Below are positions 41,537-51,732 of a DNA stretch of 64,000 bases, piece by piece; the stretch's first letter is position 1, and every line of letters begins with the position of its first letter. The stretch is taken from positions 434,001-498,000 of the forward strand of contig NZ_BSTX01000002.1 in assembly GCF_030269765.1 (NCBI RefSeq). The letters run 5' to 3'. This DNA comes from Actinorhabdospora filicis. GTDB lineage: Bacteria; Actinomycetota; Actinomycetes; Mycobacteriales; Micromonosporaceae. Under the pieces are notes generated by a model. That model saw only the letters and a program-made list of their open reading frames with translations, was not told the origin of the DNA and did not search any database. A program made the translations under genes and the position numbers.

Positions 41537-41556
41537 GTTTCACCACATGGTGAAAC
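41537..41556. promoter_or_regulatory. Palindromic operator upstream of the MFS gene
   Basis: GTTTCACCA and TGGTGAAAC form a perfect 9-bp inverted repeat around CA. It lies 91 nt before the MFS start and 52 nt before the divergent SitI3-like start. Its A/T content and symmetry are typical of a dimeric repressor site (TetR, GntR or IclR style). No local regulator gene is evident, so the cognate factor must be outside or already named elsewhere. Confidence 0.6.
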
Positions 41557-41647
41557 GGTTGTTACGCCATCTACCGTGCCCGGTTTCCCACTGCTACGGT
41601 GATTGCGCTACGCACGGGTCCGAATCGCGAATCCCTGGGGGAATGGC

Positions 41648-43144
41648 GTGACTGATAAGGCCGAAGCGACCGGTGGGACGGGTGAGGCGGCGAAGCCGGG
41701 CGATGGTGGCGGGGTGAGCGTCGAGAAGCCGCCGGTGCCGGTGCGCAGGGCGTGGACGGCGCTGGTGATCCTGCTGGTGGCGCAGGCGATGGCGGTCATG
41801 GACAACTCCATTGTCGCCGTCGCCACCAAGACCATCCGGGACGACCTGAATGCCTCGGGCGCCTCCATTCAGCTGATCCTTTCGGGATACACCCTCGCCT
41901 TCGCGGTACTGGTCGTGACGGGCGCGCGCCTTGGGGACGATCACGGGCAGCGGAAGATGTTCCTCATCGGCCTGGCCGGGTTCACCATCGCGTCACTCCT
42001 GTGCGGTGTCGCGCCAACGGCACCGATTCTCATCGCGGCGAGGCTCCTGCAGGGTGTTTTCGGGGCGATGATGGTGCCGCAGGTGCTCTCCTCGATCCAG
42101 TTGCTGTTCACCGGGGACACCCGCTCGCGCGCCATCGGGTACTACTCGATGGTGCTGGCGCTGGGGGTCGCCGCCGGGCAGATCCTGGGGGGCCTGGTCG
42201 TGGGGGCCGATCTGTTCGGGCAGAGCTGGCGCGTCGCGTTCCTGATCAACGTGCCCATCGGGATCGTGCTGTTCTTCGCGGCGAGGCCGATCCTGCCGAA
42301 GGGTGAGAACAAGGGGCCGCAGCGGCTGGACCTGGTCGGTGTCGTGGTGCTGGCGGTGACGATGATCGCGCTGGTCACGCCGCTGGTCTTTGGGCGCGGC
42401 GCGGGCTGGCCGGCGTGGACGTGGGCGCTGCTGGCCACGAGTCTCGCGGGGTTCGTCGCGTTCGTGCTCTTCGAGAAGCGGTTGATCGCCCGCAAGGGAC
42501 GCCCGTTGCTCGATTTGGACGCCGTGCGGCCACCGGGGGTGCGGCCGGGGCTGCTCGCGTGCTGCCTGCTCAACTTCGCCTTCGCGGCGATCCTGTTCAC
42601 GCTGACCCTGCACCTGCAGACCGCGCTGCACTACACGCCGATCCAGGCCGGGCTGATGTTCGTGCCGATGCCCGTCGGGTTCGCCTCGGTCAGCCTCACC
42701 TGGACGAAGCTGCCCAAGAGCTTCCACCGGGTCCTGCCGGTGGTGGGCATGATCTGCTATGCCGGTGCCGCCGGGGGACTGGCGCTGACCGCGCGGGCGG
42801 GCTGGCCGCTCGTCCCGGCGATCCTGCTGCTGGCCCTGGCCGGGGCGGGCATGGCCGCCGGGTTCAGCACCCTCGTCGCACAGATGGCCGAAACCGTCGG
42901 GCCGACGCACGCCTCGGCGATCTCGGCGCTGGTGTCCACCGGGACGCTGCTGTTCTCCGTCCTCAGTGTCGCCGGGGCCGGGTCCATCTACCTCGCGTTC
43001 GCCGAGGACGACGTGTCGCGCTCGGCGCAGGGCGTCGGCGCGGCACTCGGGCTCGTCGGTGTGCTGCTGCTCGCCGGAGCCGGGTGCGCCGCGCGGACCT
43101 GGTACGTCTCGGCCCGCGCGGCGCGGGTGGCTCAGGAGGCCTGA
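41648..43144 (+). CDS. MFS transporter, DHA2 family (14-helix drug exporter)
   Basis: The 498-residue protein has the DHA2 features: AQAMAVMDNSIVAVATKTI in helix 1, GARLGDDHGQRKMFLIG in the loop after helix 2, and 14 hydrophobic segments. A polar Asp/Gly-rich N-terminal tail precedes helix 1. It starts with GTG at 41648. It converges on the NRPS gene with a 13-bp overlap and is the only transporter of the cluster inside the window. The probable role is export of, or self-resistance to, the NRPS product. Confidence 0.85.
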   Translation: MTDKAEATGGTGEAAKPGDGGGVSVEKPPVPVRRAWTALVILLVAQAMAVMDNSIVAVATKTIRDDLNASGASIQLILSGYTLAFAVLVVTGARLGDDHGQRKMFLIGLAGFTIASLLCGVAPTAPILIAARLLQGVFGAMMVPQVLSSIQLLFTGDTRSRAIGYYSMVLALGVAAGQILGGLVVGADLFGQSWRVAFLINVPIGIVLFFAARPILPKGENKGPQRLDLVGVVVLAVTMIALVTPLVFGRGAGWPAWTWALLATSLAGFVAFVLFEKRLIARKGRPLLDLDAVRPPGVRPGLLACCLLNFAFAAILFTLTLHLQTALHYTPIQAGLMFVPMPVGFASVSLTWTKLPKSFHRVLPVVGMICYAGAAGGLALTARAGWPLVPAILLLALAGAGMAAGFSTLVAQMAETVGPTHASAISALVSTGTLLFSVLSVAGAGSIYLAFAEDDVSRSAQGVGAALGLVGVLLLAGAGCAARTWYVSARAARVAQEA

Positions 43145-46100
43145 CCGTCCGCTTCGGCGAGCAGCCGGGCCAGGTGCCCGGCGAGCTCGCCGATGTGCTC
43201 CGGCGCCCACATCGTGTAGTGGTCGCCCTCGACGGTGATCTTGCGCAGTCCGCCGGTCGCGTAGGGCTCCCAGCCGCGGCGCTGCTCCTCGTCGGCGGCC
43301 TGGACGTGCACCACGGGCGCGTCGCAGGGCGCGGGACGGTAGGCGTACATCGCCAGCATGTTGGCGCGGAAGACCCCGTAGCGGCCCTCGGTGAAGGCGG
43401 CGCTGACGTCGGCGGGCAGGACGCCCGCCTCGACCATGGCCGTGCGCAGGGCGCTGAGCCGCGCCTGTTCACCGCTCACCGTGAGGACCGCCGACAGGTC
43501 GGGGACGGGCCGCCCGGCCAGCGCGGCGAGGTCCTCGGCGAAGGTGGACAGGACGTCGTCGTCGCCGGGACGCGGGTAGGGCCCGGGACCGGCCGAGTCG
43601 AGCATGGCGACCAGGCCGACGTTCGCGCCCTCGGCCCGCAGCAGCCGGGCCGCCTCGAAGGCGAGGAAGCCGCCCATGGACCAGCCGGCCAGCAGGTAGG
43701 GCCCGTGGGGCTGGCGGGCGCGGATCGCCGCGGCGTATCCGGCGGCCAGTTCCCGCAGGTCGGAGACCGGTGGCCGGTCGCCCTCCAGGCCGGGTGCCTC
43801 CATTCCGTAGACCCTGCGCTCGGGGAGCAGGCGGCTGAGCGGGTGGTAGGAGTAGGGCGAGCCGGACACCGCGTGCATGCACCACAGTGGGCTGAGATCG
43901 TCGGGTCCGCCGCGCAGTTCGACGATGGCGCTGTCGAAGGCGGCGCCGCGTGGCCGCCCGGACAGGGCCTCCGCCAGCGCGGCCACGGTCTGGGCGTTGT
44001 ACACGTCGCGGATGGACACCGGCACCGACAGGGCGGCGGTGAGGCGGGTGGCGGCCTGGATGGCCTGGAGCGAGGTGCCGCCGAGGGTGAAGAAGTTCCC
44101 CTCGGCGCTGACCGCCGAGGTCCCCAGCAGTTCGGCGAAGACCGCGGCGATCTCGCGTTCCAGCGCGCCCTCGGGGGCGGGGCCGGACACGGTCGCCCGC
44201 TCGGGTGCTGGGAGGCTCTTGCGGGCGAGTTTGCCGCTGGCGGAGCGGGGCAGCGCGTCCAGGTACACCCAGGTGCCGGGGACCATGTAGGACGGCAGCC
44301 GCTCCAGCAGGTGCGCCCGCAGCTCCTCGGCCCCGGGTGGCGCCTGCGGGTCGGTGGCGACGATGTAGCCGGCCAGGGCCGTCCCCTCGGCGTACGGCGC
44401 GACCGCCGCCGCGCTCACCCCGGGGTGGGCGATGAGCGCGTGCTCGATCTCGCCGGGCTCGACGCGCAGGCCCCGGATCTTGACCTGGGCGTCGTTGCGT
44501 CCGAGGAAGGCCAGCTGGTGGTCTGTCGTCCAGACCGCCAGGTCACCGGTGCGGTAGCGGCCGTCGGTGAAGCGCTCGGCGCTCAGCTCGGGCCGGTTGA
44601 GGTAGCCCCCGGTGACGCCGAGCCCGCCCAGGTGCAGCTCGCCGGGCACCCCGACCGGTGTCGGCGCTCCCCAGCGGTCGACCGGGTGGGCGGTGGTGTT
44701 CGGCAGCGGGCGCCCGATCGGCGGGCGGCCCTGTGAGCCCTCGGGGATCGTGAACGAGGTGGCCAGGATCGTGGTCTCGGCCGGACCGTAGGCGTTGATG
44801 AAGACCCGTGGCCGGATGTTCCAGTCGCGCACCTGCTCCGGGCGGCAGGGCTCACCGGCGGTGATGACGTAGCGCAGGCTCGGGTGCTCGCCGGGCGGGA
44901 TCAGCGACAGCAGCGTCGGCGTGGTCAGGATGTGGGTGACGCGCTCGGCCGTGACGAGCGCGCCGAGCTCGCCGAGGTCCGCGGGTGGGGCGATGACGAG
45001 GGTGGCGCCGGTGGTGAGGGCGCCGAAGATCTCGCCGAGGGACACGTCGAAGATCGGGTTGCAGCAGTGCAGGAACCGGTCTCCGGGCTCCGGGGACGTG
45101 GTGTCGGCCAGCCAGGCCAGGATGTTGCCGATCTGGTGGTGGGTGAGGGTCATGCCCTTGGGCTCGCCGGTGGAGCCGGAGGTGTAGATGACGAAGGCGG
45201 GCGCGTCGGGTACCGCCAGGTCGGTGCACTCCGGGCCGTCCCCGGTGGACAGGGGCGCGTCGATGAGCAGGGCGGCGCCCATGTCGGCGAGCTGGAACTC
45301 GCGGCGTTTGGCCGGGTGCGCGGGGTCGAGGGGCGCGCTGGCGGCGCCGGTGCGCAGCACCGCCAGGGCGGCGATGACGTGGTCGGTGCCGCGCGGCAGG
45401 CACGTGGCCACGATCGCGCCGGCGCCGATGCCCTCGGCGTGCAGTCGCGCGGCCGCTCGCCTGCTGCGGGCGGCCAGGTCGGCATAGGTGATCGCCGTGT
45501 CGCCGTCGATGACGGCGATGGCGTGGGGTGTGCGCTCGGCCCACTCGTCGACCAGGGACGGCAGGGTGCGTGCCGGGACGTCCACGACCGGCCCGGTGGC
45601 CGCCTCCTCCAGCGCCGCCCGCTCGGAGTCGGTCATGAGCGGCAGCTGCGACAGCCGCAGCTCGGGTTCGGCGACGGCGGCGGTGAGCAGGACCTCCAGC
45701 TGCCGGAACATCCGCTCGACGCGGTCGTGGTCGAAGAGGTCGGTGGAGTACTCCACGCGGAAGGTCAGGCCGTCCTCGGCGTCGTAGACGTTGATGGCCA
45801 TGTCGAAGCGGGAGACGCCCGGGTCGACGTCGATGAACTCGGCGGCCAGGCCGGGCATGGGGATGTCGATGAGGGACCCGTCGAGCAGGTCGATGGAGAC
45901 GGTGAACAGCGGGTTGCGGCTGGGATCGCGGGTCAGTTGGAGGCTTTCTACGAGCTTCTCGAAGGGTGCCTCGCGGTGGTCGAGGGCGTCGAGGAGTACG
46001 CCCATCGTGCGTCCGGTCAGCTCCCGGTAGGTCGGGTCGCCGGTGAGGTCGTTGCGCAGGACGAGCATGTTGACGAAGAACCCGATGACGCCCTCCAGGT

Positions 46101-49100
46101 CGCTGCGGGCGCGACCGGCGTCGGCGGTGCCGATGGGCAGGTCCTCGGCGCCGGTGTGGCGGGCGAGGAGGGCGGCGAACCCGGCCAGTAGAGCGGCATA
46201 GGGGCTGGCCTGTGCCTCGCGGGCGATGCGGCGCAGCCCTTCGCGGACGCCCGCGGGCATCCGGTGGACCAGCAGCGCGCCCCGGTAGCTGGGCTCGGCC
46301 GGTCGCGGCCGGTCGGCGGGCAGGTCCACCGTGGGCAGTCCGTGGAGTTGCCGGGACCAGTAGTCCAGGTGCGGGGCGAAGTCCCCGGCCTCGAAGCGGC
46401 GGCGCTGTCCCTCGGCGAACTCGGCGTAGGTGACCGGTGGCGTGGGCAGCGACGGCTCGCGGCCGTGGCGGGCGTGGTCGTAGGCGGTGGCCAGGTCGGC
46501 GGCGAAGACCCCGGTCGACCAGCCGTCGGAGCAGATGTGGTGCATGTTCACACTCAGCACGTGCTCGGTCTCGTCGAGGCGGTACAGGCGGGCGCGGATC
46601 ATCAGGTCGGCGCTCAGGTCGAAGGGGAGCGCGGCCTCGGCGGCCAGGGCCCGGGCCAGTTCCTCCTCACGGTCGTCGAGGCCGGAGAGGTCGTCGACGG
46701 GCAGCGGCAGCTGCCGGGGCGCCTCGATGACCGGGTACGGATACCCGTCCTCGGCCTCGAAGCGGGTGCGCAGGGCCTCGTGGCGGTCCAGGACGGCGGT
46801 GAGCGCGGTGTGCAGGGCGGGCACGTTCAGCGGCCCGGTCAGCCGCAGCGGCACCTGGATGTTGTACGTGGCGTGCCCGGGCGCGAGCTGTTCGAGGAAC
46901 CAGAGCTGCTCCTGGGCCATCGACAGCCTCGGCCTGGCCGATGCCGCCAGTTGCGCGCGGGCCTCGGCCAGCCGTGCCTCCAGCGCGGCGATCTCGGCCC
47001 GCAGGTCCGGCTGACCGGTCACAGGCGCGGCCGGGGCGGGCTCGGCCGCGGCGACGCGCGCGGCGAGCTCACTGACCAGGGGAGCGAGGTAGAACTCGCG
47101 CATGGTCACCGTGACGCCGGTCAGCTCGCCGATGCGCGACAGGACGCGGGCGGCTTGGAGGGAGTTGCCGCCGAGCTCGAAGAAGGAGCCCTCGGCGCCG
47201 ACGGCGTCCAGGCCGAGGATCTCGGCGAAGATCGCCGCGACCCGCTCCTCCTGCGGGGTGCGCGGCGCGATCGCCTCCGGCGCGACGATGCCGGAGCCCT
47301 CCGGGGACGGCAGCCCGGCCCGGTCGACCTTCCCCGAGGGCGCCAGCGGCAGGCGGTCCATGGGCACCGCGACGGCCGGGACCATGTAGGGCGGCAGCTC
47401 GGCCAGCAGGTGCGGGCGCAGCTCGCCCATGTCCGGCGCGGTCTCACCGGCGATGGCGACGATGTAGGCGACCAGGCGCTTGTCGCCGGGGGCGTCCTCG
47501 CGCAGCGCGACGGCGGCCTCGGCGACGCGGGGGTGGGCGACCAGCGCCGACTCGATCTCCTCCAGCTCGATGCGCAGGCCGTGCAGTTTGACCTGGGTGT
47601 CGATGCGCCCGAGGAACTGGATCTGGCCCTCCTCGGTCCACATGCCCAGGTCCCCGGTGCGGTACATGTTCTCGCCGGGCCGCAGCGGGTCGTCGATGAA
47701 CTTCTCCGCGGTCAGCTCCGGGCGGTTGAGGTAGCCGCGGGCCAGGCCGTGGGCGCCGACGACGACCTCGCCGGGCACGCCGATGGGCAGGGGCCGGTCG
47801 TAGCGGTCCAGGACGTAAGCCACGCGGCCGGGCATGGCCCGCCCGATCGGCGGCTGCCCCGTCCACGGCCGGTGCTCGCACTCGTAGAACACGCAGCCCA
47901 CGGCGGCCTCGGTGGGGCCGTAGCCGTTGATGAAGCGGCGTCCGGGGGTGTTCCACCGGTTGATGAGCTCACCGGTGACCGCCTCGCCACCGGCGATCAG
48001 GCCGCGCAGGTCCGGGTAGGCCGCCATCGGGACGCGGCCCAGGATCGCCGGTGGCCCGTCGAAGTAGTTGATGCGCTGGGAGGCCAGCAGCTCACCGAGC
48101 GCCTCGGGGTCGGTGCGCGCCTCCTCGGGGGCGAAGACGAGGGTGGCGCCCCGGGTCAGGGTCGCGTACATCTCGCCCTCGGCGAAGTCGAAGATCAGCG
48201 CCATGTGCTGCAGCACCCGCACACCCGGTCCCAGACCGTAGAGGGCGTCGCCCATCCACAGCAGGAAGGTGTTGAGGGCGTGGTGCTCGACCATGACGCC
48301 CTTGGGCTTGCCGGTCGAGCCGGAGGTGTAGAGGACGTAGGCGAGGGAGTCGCCGTCGGCGAGCTCGGGCAGCGGGACCGACAGGTCCTCGCCCGCCTCG
48401 ATCTCGGCCCAGCCGGTGTCCAGCGGGATCGCCGTCCACCCGTCGGGCTCGGGCAGCCGGTCGGCGAGGGTGGAGCGGGTCAGCACGACCTTGGCGGCGG
48501 TGTCGGCGAGGATGAACTCCAGGCGCCGCGTGGGGTGCCCGGGGTCGAGGACGACGAAGGCGCCGCCCGCGCGCTGGGCGGCCACCATGGACACCGCGAC
48601 GTCGAAGCCGCGCTCCATCAGCACCGCCACGATGTCCTCGCGGCCCACCCCCAGCGACCGCAGACGGCGGGCGAGTAGCTCCACGCGCCGGTGCAGCTCG
48701 CCGTAGGTCAGCTCGCGCCACTCGCCGTCGACCATCGCCCGGCAGGCCACCAGATCCGGTTGCTCCACGCCGATGCGGCCGATGCGGACGTGGACGGGCT
48801 CGCCGTCGCGCTCGGCCGGCGGCCCCTGCCACTCGGCCAGGATCCGCTCGCGCTCCACATCGGAGAGCAGGTCGAGGGCGGAGAGGCGGATAGCGGGGTC
48901 GGCGGCGACCTGCCGCAGGATCTCGGCCAGGTGCCCCAGCAGCCGCTCCATGCGGGGCGCGTCGAAGAGGTCGGTGGAGTACTCGGCGATGAGCCGCAGC
49001 GACCCCGGCCCCTCGTGCCCGGTGATGGACAGGTCGAAGGGATGCCCGCCGACATTGACGTCCAGGGCCTCGGCGACCAGCCCGGACATGACCGGCTCGG

Positions 49101-50319
49101 TGCCGCTGGTCGCGCTGCCCAGCAGCTGGAGACCCAGCTGGAACAGCGGATTGCGGGCGGGATCGCGGCGAGGCGCGAGGCGCTCGACGACCTTCTCGAA
49201 GGGCACGTCCTGGTGCTTCCAGGCGTCCAGGACGCTGCGGCGCACCCGGGACAGCAGCTCGGCGAAGGTCGGGTCGCCGGTGACGTCGGTGCGCAGCACG
49301 ACCATGTTCACGAAGTAGCCGATGAGCGGCTCCAGCTCCTTCGGGGAGCGCCCGGCGGTGGTGGTGCCCACGACGATCTCGTCGCCGCCGGTGTAGCGGG
49401 CCAGCAGCACGTGATAGGCGGCCATGAGGGTCATGAACAGGGTCGCGTCATGGTCGGCCGACAGCGAGCGCAGCCCGTCCAGCAGTGCCGCGTCCAGGTT
49501 CAGCACGGCGGTGTCGCTGCGGTAGGTCAGCGTCGCCGGGCGCGGCCGGTCGGCGGGCAGCTCGGTGGCCGGGACCTCCTTGAGGCGCGACGCCCAGTAG
49601 GACAGCTGCTCCTCGAAGACGTCCTCGCGCCACTGCCCGCGCTGCCAGAGGGCGTAGTCGGCGTACTGGACGGCCAGCTCGGGCAGGGCGGGGGCGCGCC
49701 CGGCGCGCTGCGCGCTGTAGAGCTCGCCGAGCTCGGAGGTGAGCACCGCCTGCGACCAGCCGTCGGAGACGATGTGGTGCATGGTCATGGCCAGCAGGTG
49801 CTCGCCGGGGGAGACGACCACCAGCAGCGCCCGGAACAGCGGTCCCTGTGCCAGGTCGAAGGGCCGCCGGACCTCCTCGTCGACGAGTTTGCGGGCCTCG
49901 GCCTCCCGGTCACCGTCCATGTCGGACAAATCGGTCACCGAGAGGGGGACGGGGAAGGCCTCGGCGGCCGCGATCACCTGGTAGGGCGAGCCGTCCCGCT
50001 CGGTGAAGGTGGTGCGCAGGGTCTCGTGGCGCCCGGCGAGCGCGGTCAGCGCCCGCCGCAGCGCGCCGACGTCCAGGGGACCGGTCAGGCGGAAGACGGA
50101 TGGGACGTTATAGGAGGTCTGGCCGGGGGCGAGCTTGTCCAGGAACCACAGTTGCCCTTGGAGGGCCGAGGCGGGCACGGGCGCGGTGGGGTCGGGGCGG
50201 CGGGGGATCTGGGCGCCGTCGGACTGGCGGGCGGCCAGGCGCGCGCCGACCCGGCGCAGCAGCGCCGCCCGGTGCTCGGGCGCGAGGGCGGCCAGGCGCG
50301 CGGAGAGGTCGTCGGTCAT
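43132..50319 (-). CDS. Dimodular nonribosomal peptide synthetase (C-A-PCP-C-A-PCP-TE)
   Basis: The 2395-residue protein starts with a condensation domain (HHIVSDGW at 181-188), then an adenylation domain (YTSGSTGKPKG near 660; NGYGPTEAAVG), a carrier protein (LGGNSLQA near 1050), a second condensation domain (HHICSDGW near 1260), a second adenylation domain (YTSGSTGEPKG near 1710; NAYGPAETTI), a second carrier (LGGTSLQA near 2080) and a thioesterase (GWSMGG near 2210, with the final GDHYTMW His). The first domain is C, so an upstream acyl or aminoacyl donor is needed; it may be in another protein. Specificity pockets read by eye: D-F-G-D-I-G-G-V-G-K for A1 and D-V-G-T-I-A-A-I-L-K for A2; neither matches a code I know. 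No epimerase or methyltransferase domain is present. GGAGG precedes the ATG. Confidence 0.95.
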   Translation of the reverse strand: MTDDLSARLAALAPEHRAALLRRVGARLAARQSDGAQIPRRPDPTAPVPASALQGQLWFLDKLAPGQTSYNVPSVFRLTGPLDVGALRRALTALAGRHETLRTTFTERDGSPYQVIAAAEAFPVPLSVTDLSDMDGDREAEARKLVDEEVRRPFDLAQGPLFRALLVVVSPGEHLLAMTMHHIVSDGWSQAVLTSELGELYSAQRAGRAPALPELAVQYADYALWQRGQWREDVFEEQLSYWASRLKEVPATELPADRPRPATLTYRSDTAVLNLDAALLDGLRSLSADHDATLFMTLMAAYHVLLARYTGGDEIVVGTTTAGRSPKELEPLIGYFVNMVVLRTDVTGDPTFAELLSRVRRSVLDAWKHQDVPFEKVVERLAPRRDPARNPLFQLGLQLLGSATSGTEPVMSGLVAEALDVNVGGHPFDLSITGHEGPGSLRLIAEYSTDLFDAPRMERLLGHLAEILRQVAADPAIRLSALDLLSDVERERILAEWQGPPAERDGEPVHVRIGRIGVEQPDLVACRAMVDGEWRELTYGELHRRVELLARRLRSLGVGREDIVAVLMERGFDVAVSMVAAQRAGGAFVVLDPGHPTRRLEFILADTAAKVVLTRSTLADRLPEPDGWTAIPLDTGWAEIEAGEDLSVPLPELADGDSLAYVLYTSGSTGKPKGVMVEHHALNTFLLWMGDALYGLGPGVRVLQHMALIFDFAEGEMYATLTRGATLVFAPEEARTDPEALGELLASQRINYFDGPPAILGRVPMAAYPDLRGLIAGGEAVTGELINRWNTPGRRFINGYGPTEAAVGCVFYECEHRPWTGQPPIGRAMPGRVAYVLDRYDRPLPIGVPGEVVVGAHGLARGYLNRPELTAEKFIDDPLRPGENMYRTGDLGMWTEEGQIQFLGRIDTQVKLHGLRIELEEIESALVAHPRVAEAAVALREDAPGDKRLVAYIVAIAGETAPDMGELRPHLLAELPPYMVPAVAVPMDRLPLAPSGKVDRAGLPSPEGSGIVAPEAIAPRTPQEERVAAIFAEILGLDAVGAEGSFFELGGNSLQAARVLSRIGELTGVTVTMREFYLAPLVSELAARVAAAEPAPAAPVTGQPDLRAEIAALEARLAEARAQLAASARPRLSMAQEQLWFLEQLAPGHATYNIQVPLRLTGPLNVPALHTALTAVLDRHEALRTRFEAEDGYPYPVIEAPRQLPLPVDDLSGLDDREEELARALAAEAALPFDLSADLMIRARLYRLDETEHVLSVNMHHICSDGWSTGVFAADLATAYDHARHGREPSLPTPPVTYAEFAEGQRRRFEAGDFAPHLDYWSRQLHGLPTVDLPADRPRPAEPSYRGALLVHRMPAGVREGLRRIAREAQASPYAALLAGFAALLARHTGAEDLPIGTADAGRARSDLEGVIGFFVNMLVLRNDLTGDPTYRELTGRTMGVLLDALDHREAPFEKLVESLQLTRDPSRNPLFTVSIDLLDGSLIDIPMPGLAAEFIDVDPGVSRFDMAINVYDAEDGLTFRVEYSTDLFDHDRVERMFRQLEVLLTAAVAEPELRLSQLPLMTDSERAALEEAATGPVVDVPARTLPSLVDEWAERTPHAIAVIDGDTAITYADLAARSRRAAARLHAEGIGAGAIVATCLPRGTDHVIAALAVLRTGAASAPLDPAHPAKRREFQLADMGAALLIDAPLSTGDGPECTDLAVPDAPAFVIYTSGSTGEPKGMTLTHHQIGNILAWLADTTSPEPGDRFLHCCNPIFDVSLGEIFGALTTGATLVIAPPADLGELGALVTAERVTHILTTPTLLSLIPPGEHPSLRYVITAGEPCRPEQVRDWNIRPRVFINAYGPAETTILATSFTIPEGSQGRPPIGRPLPNTTAHPVDRWGAPTPVGVPGELHLGGLGVTGGYLNRPELSAERFTDGRYRTGDLAVWTTDHQLAFLGRNDAQVKIRGLRVEPGEIEHALIAHPGVSAAAVAPYAEGTALAGYIVATDPQAPPGAEELRAHLLERLPSYMVPGTWVYLDALPRSASGKLARKSLPAPERATVSGPAPEGALEREIAAVFAELLGTSAVSAEGNFFTLGGTSLQAIQAATRLTAALSVPVSIRDVYNAQTVAALAEALSGRPRGAAFDSAIVELRGGPDDLSPLWCMHAVSGSPYSYHPLSRLLPERRVYGMEAPGLEGDRPPVSDLRELAAGYAAAIRARQPHGPYLLAGWSMGGFLAFEAARLLRAEGANVGLVAMLDSAGPGPYPRPGDDDVLSTFAEDLAALAGRPVPDLSAVLTVSGEQARLSALRTAMVEAGVLPADVSAAFTEGRYGVFRANMLAMYAYRPAPCDAPVVHVQAADEEQRRGWEPYATGGLRKITVEGDHYTMWAPEHIGELAGHLARLLAEADGQAS

Positions 50320-50332
50320 GATTCCTCCAGGC

Positions 50333-51688
50333 TCACGAGCTCGGGTGGGAGTCGGCGGTGGTGAGGGCGGCGTCGAGGACGGCCAGCCCGGCGCGCGCGT
50401 CGGCGTCGCCGGTGACGCAGGGCGGCACGACGTGGATGCGGTTGGCCACGGCCATCGGCCACAGCCCGCGCTCCTTGCACGCGGCGGCCACGGCGGCCAT
50501 CGCCGCGGTGCCCAGCGGCTCGCGGGTGGCCCGGTCGGCGACCAGTTCCAGGGCCCAGAAGGCGCCCAGGCCGCGCACATCGCCGACGCAGGGGTGCTTG
50601 TCGGCCAGCTCGCGCAGCCCGGGGCCGAGGACCTCGGCGCCCAGCCGCAGCGCGTTGTCCACGATGCCCTCGTCGTCCATGGCGGTGATGGCGCCGACGG
50701 CCGCCGCGCAGGCCAGGGGATGGCCGGAGTAGGTCAGGCCGCCGGGATAGGGGGTGTCCTGGAAGAACTCGGCGACCCTGGGTCCGATGACGATCCCGCC
50801 GAGGGGCACGTAGCCGGAGTTGACGCCCTTGGCGAAGCAGATCAGGTCCGGGACGACGTCCCAGTGGTCGACGGCGAACCATTTGCCGGTGCGCCCGAAG
50901 CCCGACATGACCTCGTCGGCGATGTAGACGATCCCGTACCGGTCGCAGATCGCGCGCACACCGGCCAGGTACCCGTCCGGTGGGACGAGGATCCCGTTGG
51001 TTCCGACCACGCTCTCCAGCACGATCGCCGCGATGGTCTCCGGGCCCTCCAGGCGCACCACCTCGTCGAGGTGGGCCAGCGCGCGGGCGCACTCCTCGGC
51101 CTCGTCGCGGGCGTGGAAGACCGTCCGGTACAGGTAGGGCCCGAAGAAGCGCGCCACCCCGGCCGCACCGGTGTCGCTGGGCCACCGGCGCGGGTCGCCC
51201 GACAGGTGCATCGACGTGGTCGTCGACCCGTGATAGGAGCGGTAGGCCGCCAGGAGCTTGGGGCGCCCGGTCATCCGCCGCGCCATGCGCGTGGCGTGCT
51301 CGATGGCCTCGGTGCCGCCGTTGGTGAAGAAGACCCGCGACATCCCCGCCGGGGCGTGCTCGGCGATCAGCCGCGCGGCACGCGCGCGCACGTCGACGCC
51401 CATGGACGGCCCGATCGTGCACAGCCGCTCGGCCTGCTCACGGATCGCCGCGATCACCTTGGGATGCTGGTGGCCGATGTTGACGTGCACGAACTGGGAG
51501 GCGAAGTCGAGATAGCGCCTGCCCTCGGCGTCCCAGAAGTGCACGCCGGACGCCCCCGACACCAGCGGCGGATCCAGGTCGCGCTGCGCCGACCAGGAGT
51601 AGAACAGGTGGGCGCGGTCCTCGGCGCGGGCGGCCTTGGCGTCCACATCGGACATGGGTACGCCGTGAGGCGTGGACGGATCGGTCAC
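50333..51688 (-). CDS. Class III (BioA/ornithine-type) PLP aminotransferase
   Basis: The 451-residue protein has the class III pattern: FTNGGTEAIEHATRMARRMT, the SYHGST loop, IYVIADEV-like VYIADEVMSGFGRTGKWFA, and LICFAKGVNSGY with the PLP Lys at about residue 287. Ends are standard. GTG at 51688 (GGAG upstream) is chosen over ATG at 51655. It immediately precedes the NRPS (13 bp gap) and likely makes or consumes an omega-amino or beta-amino acid building block for it. The amino donor is unknown. Confidence 0.85.
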   Translation of the reverse strand: MTDPSTPHGVPMSDVDAKAARAEDRAHLFYSWSAQRDLDPPLVSGASGVHFWDAEGRRYLDFASQFVHVNIGHQHPKVIAAIREQAERLCTIGPSMGVDVRARAARLIAEHAPAGMSRVFFTNGGTEAIEHATRMARRMTGRPKLLAAYRSYHGSTTTSMHLSGDPRRWPSDTGAAGVARFFGPYLYRTVFHARDEAEECARALAHLDEVVRLEGPETIAAIVLESVVGTNGILVPPDGYLAGVRAICDRYGIVYIADEVMSGFGRTGKWFAVDHWDVVPDLICFAKGVNSGYVPLGGIVIGPRVAEFFQDTPYPGGLTYSGHPLACAAAVGAITAMDDEGIVDNALRLGAEVLGPGLRELADKHPCVGDVRGLGAFWALELVADRATREPLGTAAMAAVAAACKERGLWPMAVANRIHVVPPCVTGDADARAGLAVLDAALTTADSHPSS

Positions 51689-51732
51689 GGAGTGCTCCAA
51701 TGGCGGCATCGTCTACAGGGAAGAGGAAAGAC

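Noticed and set aside
42415..44736. A 773-codon open frame on the plus strand across the MFS/NRPS boundary
   Set aside because: It overlaps the real MFS frame and the NRPS complement, and its composition is repetitive.
46264..48678. An 804-codon open frame on the plus strand
   Set aside because: It is antisense to the NRPS adenylation and condensation domains and shows no protein-like motifs.
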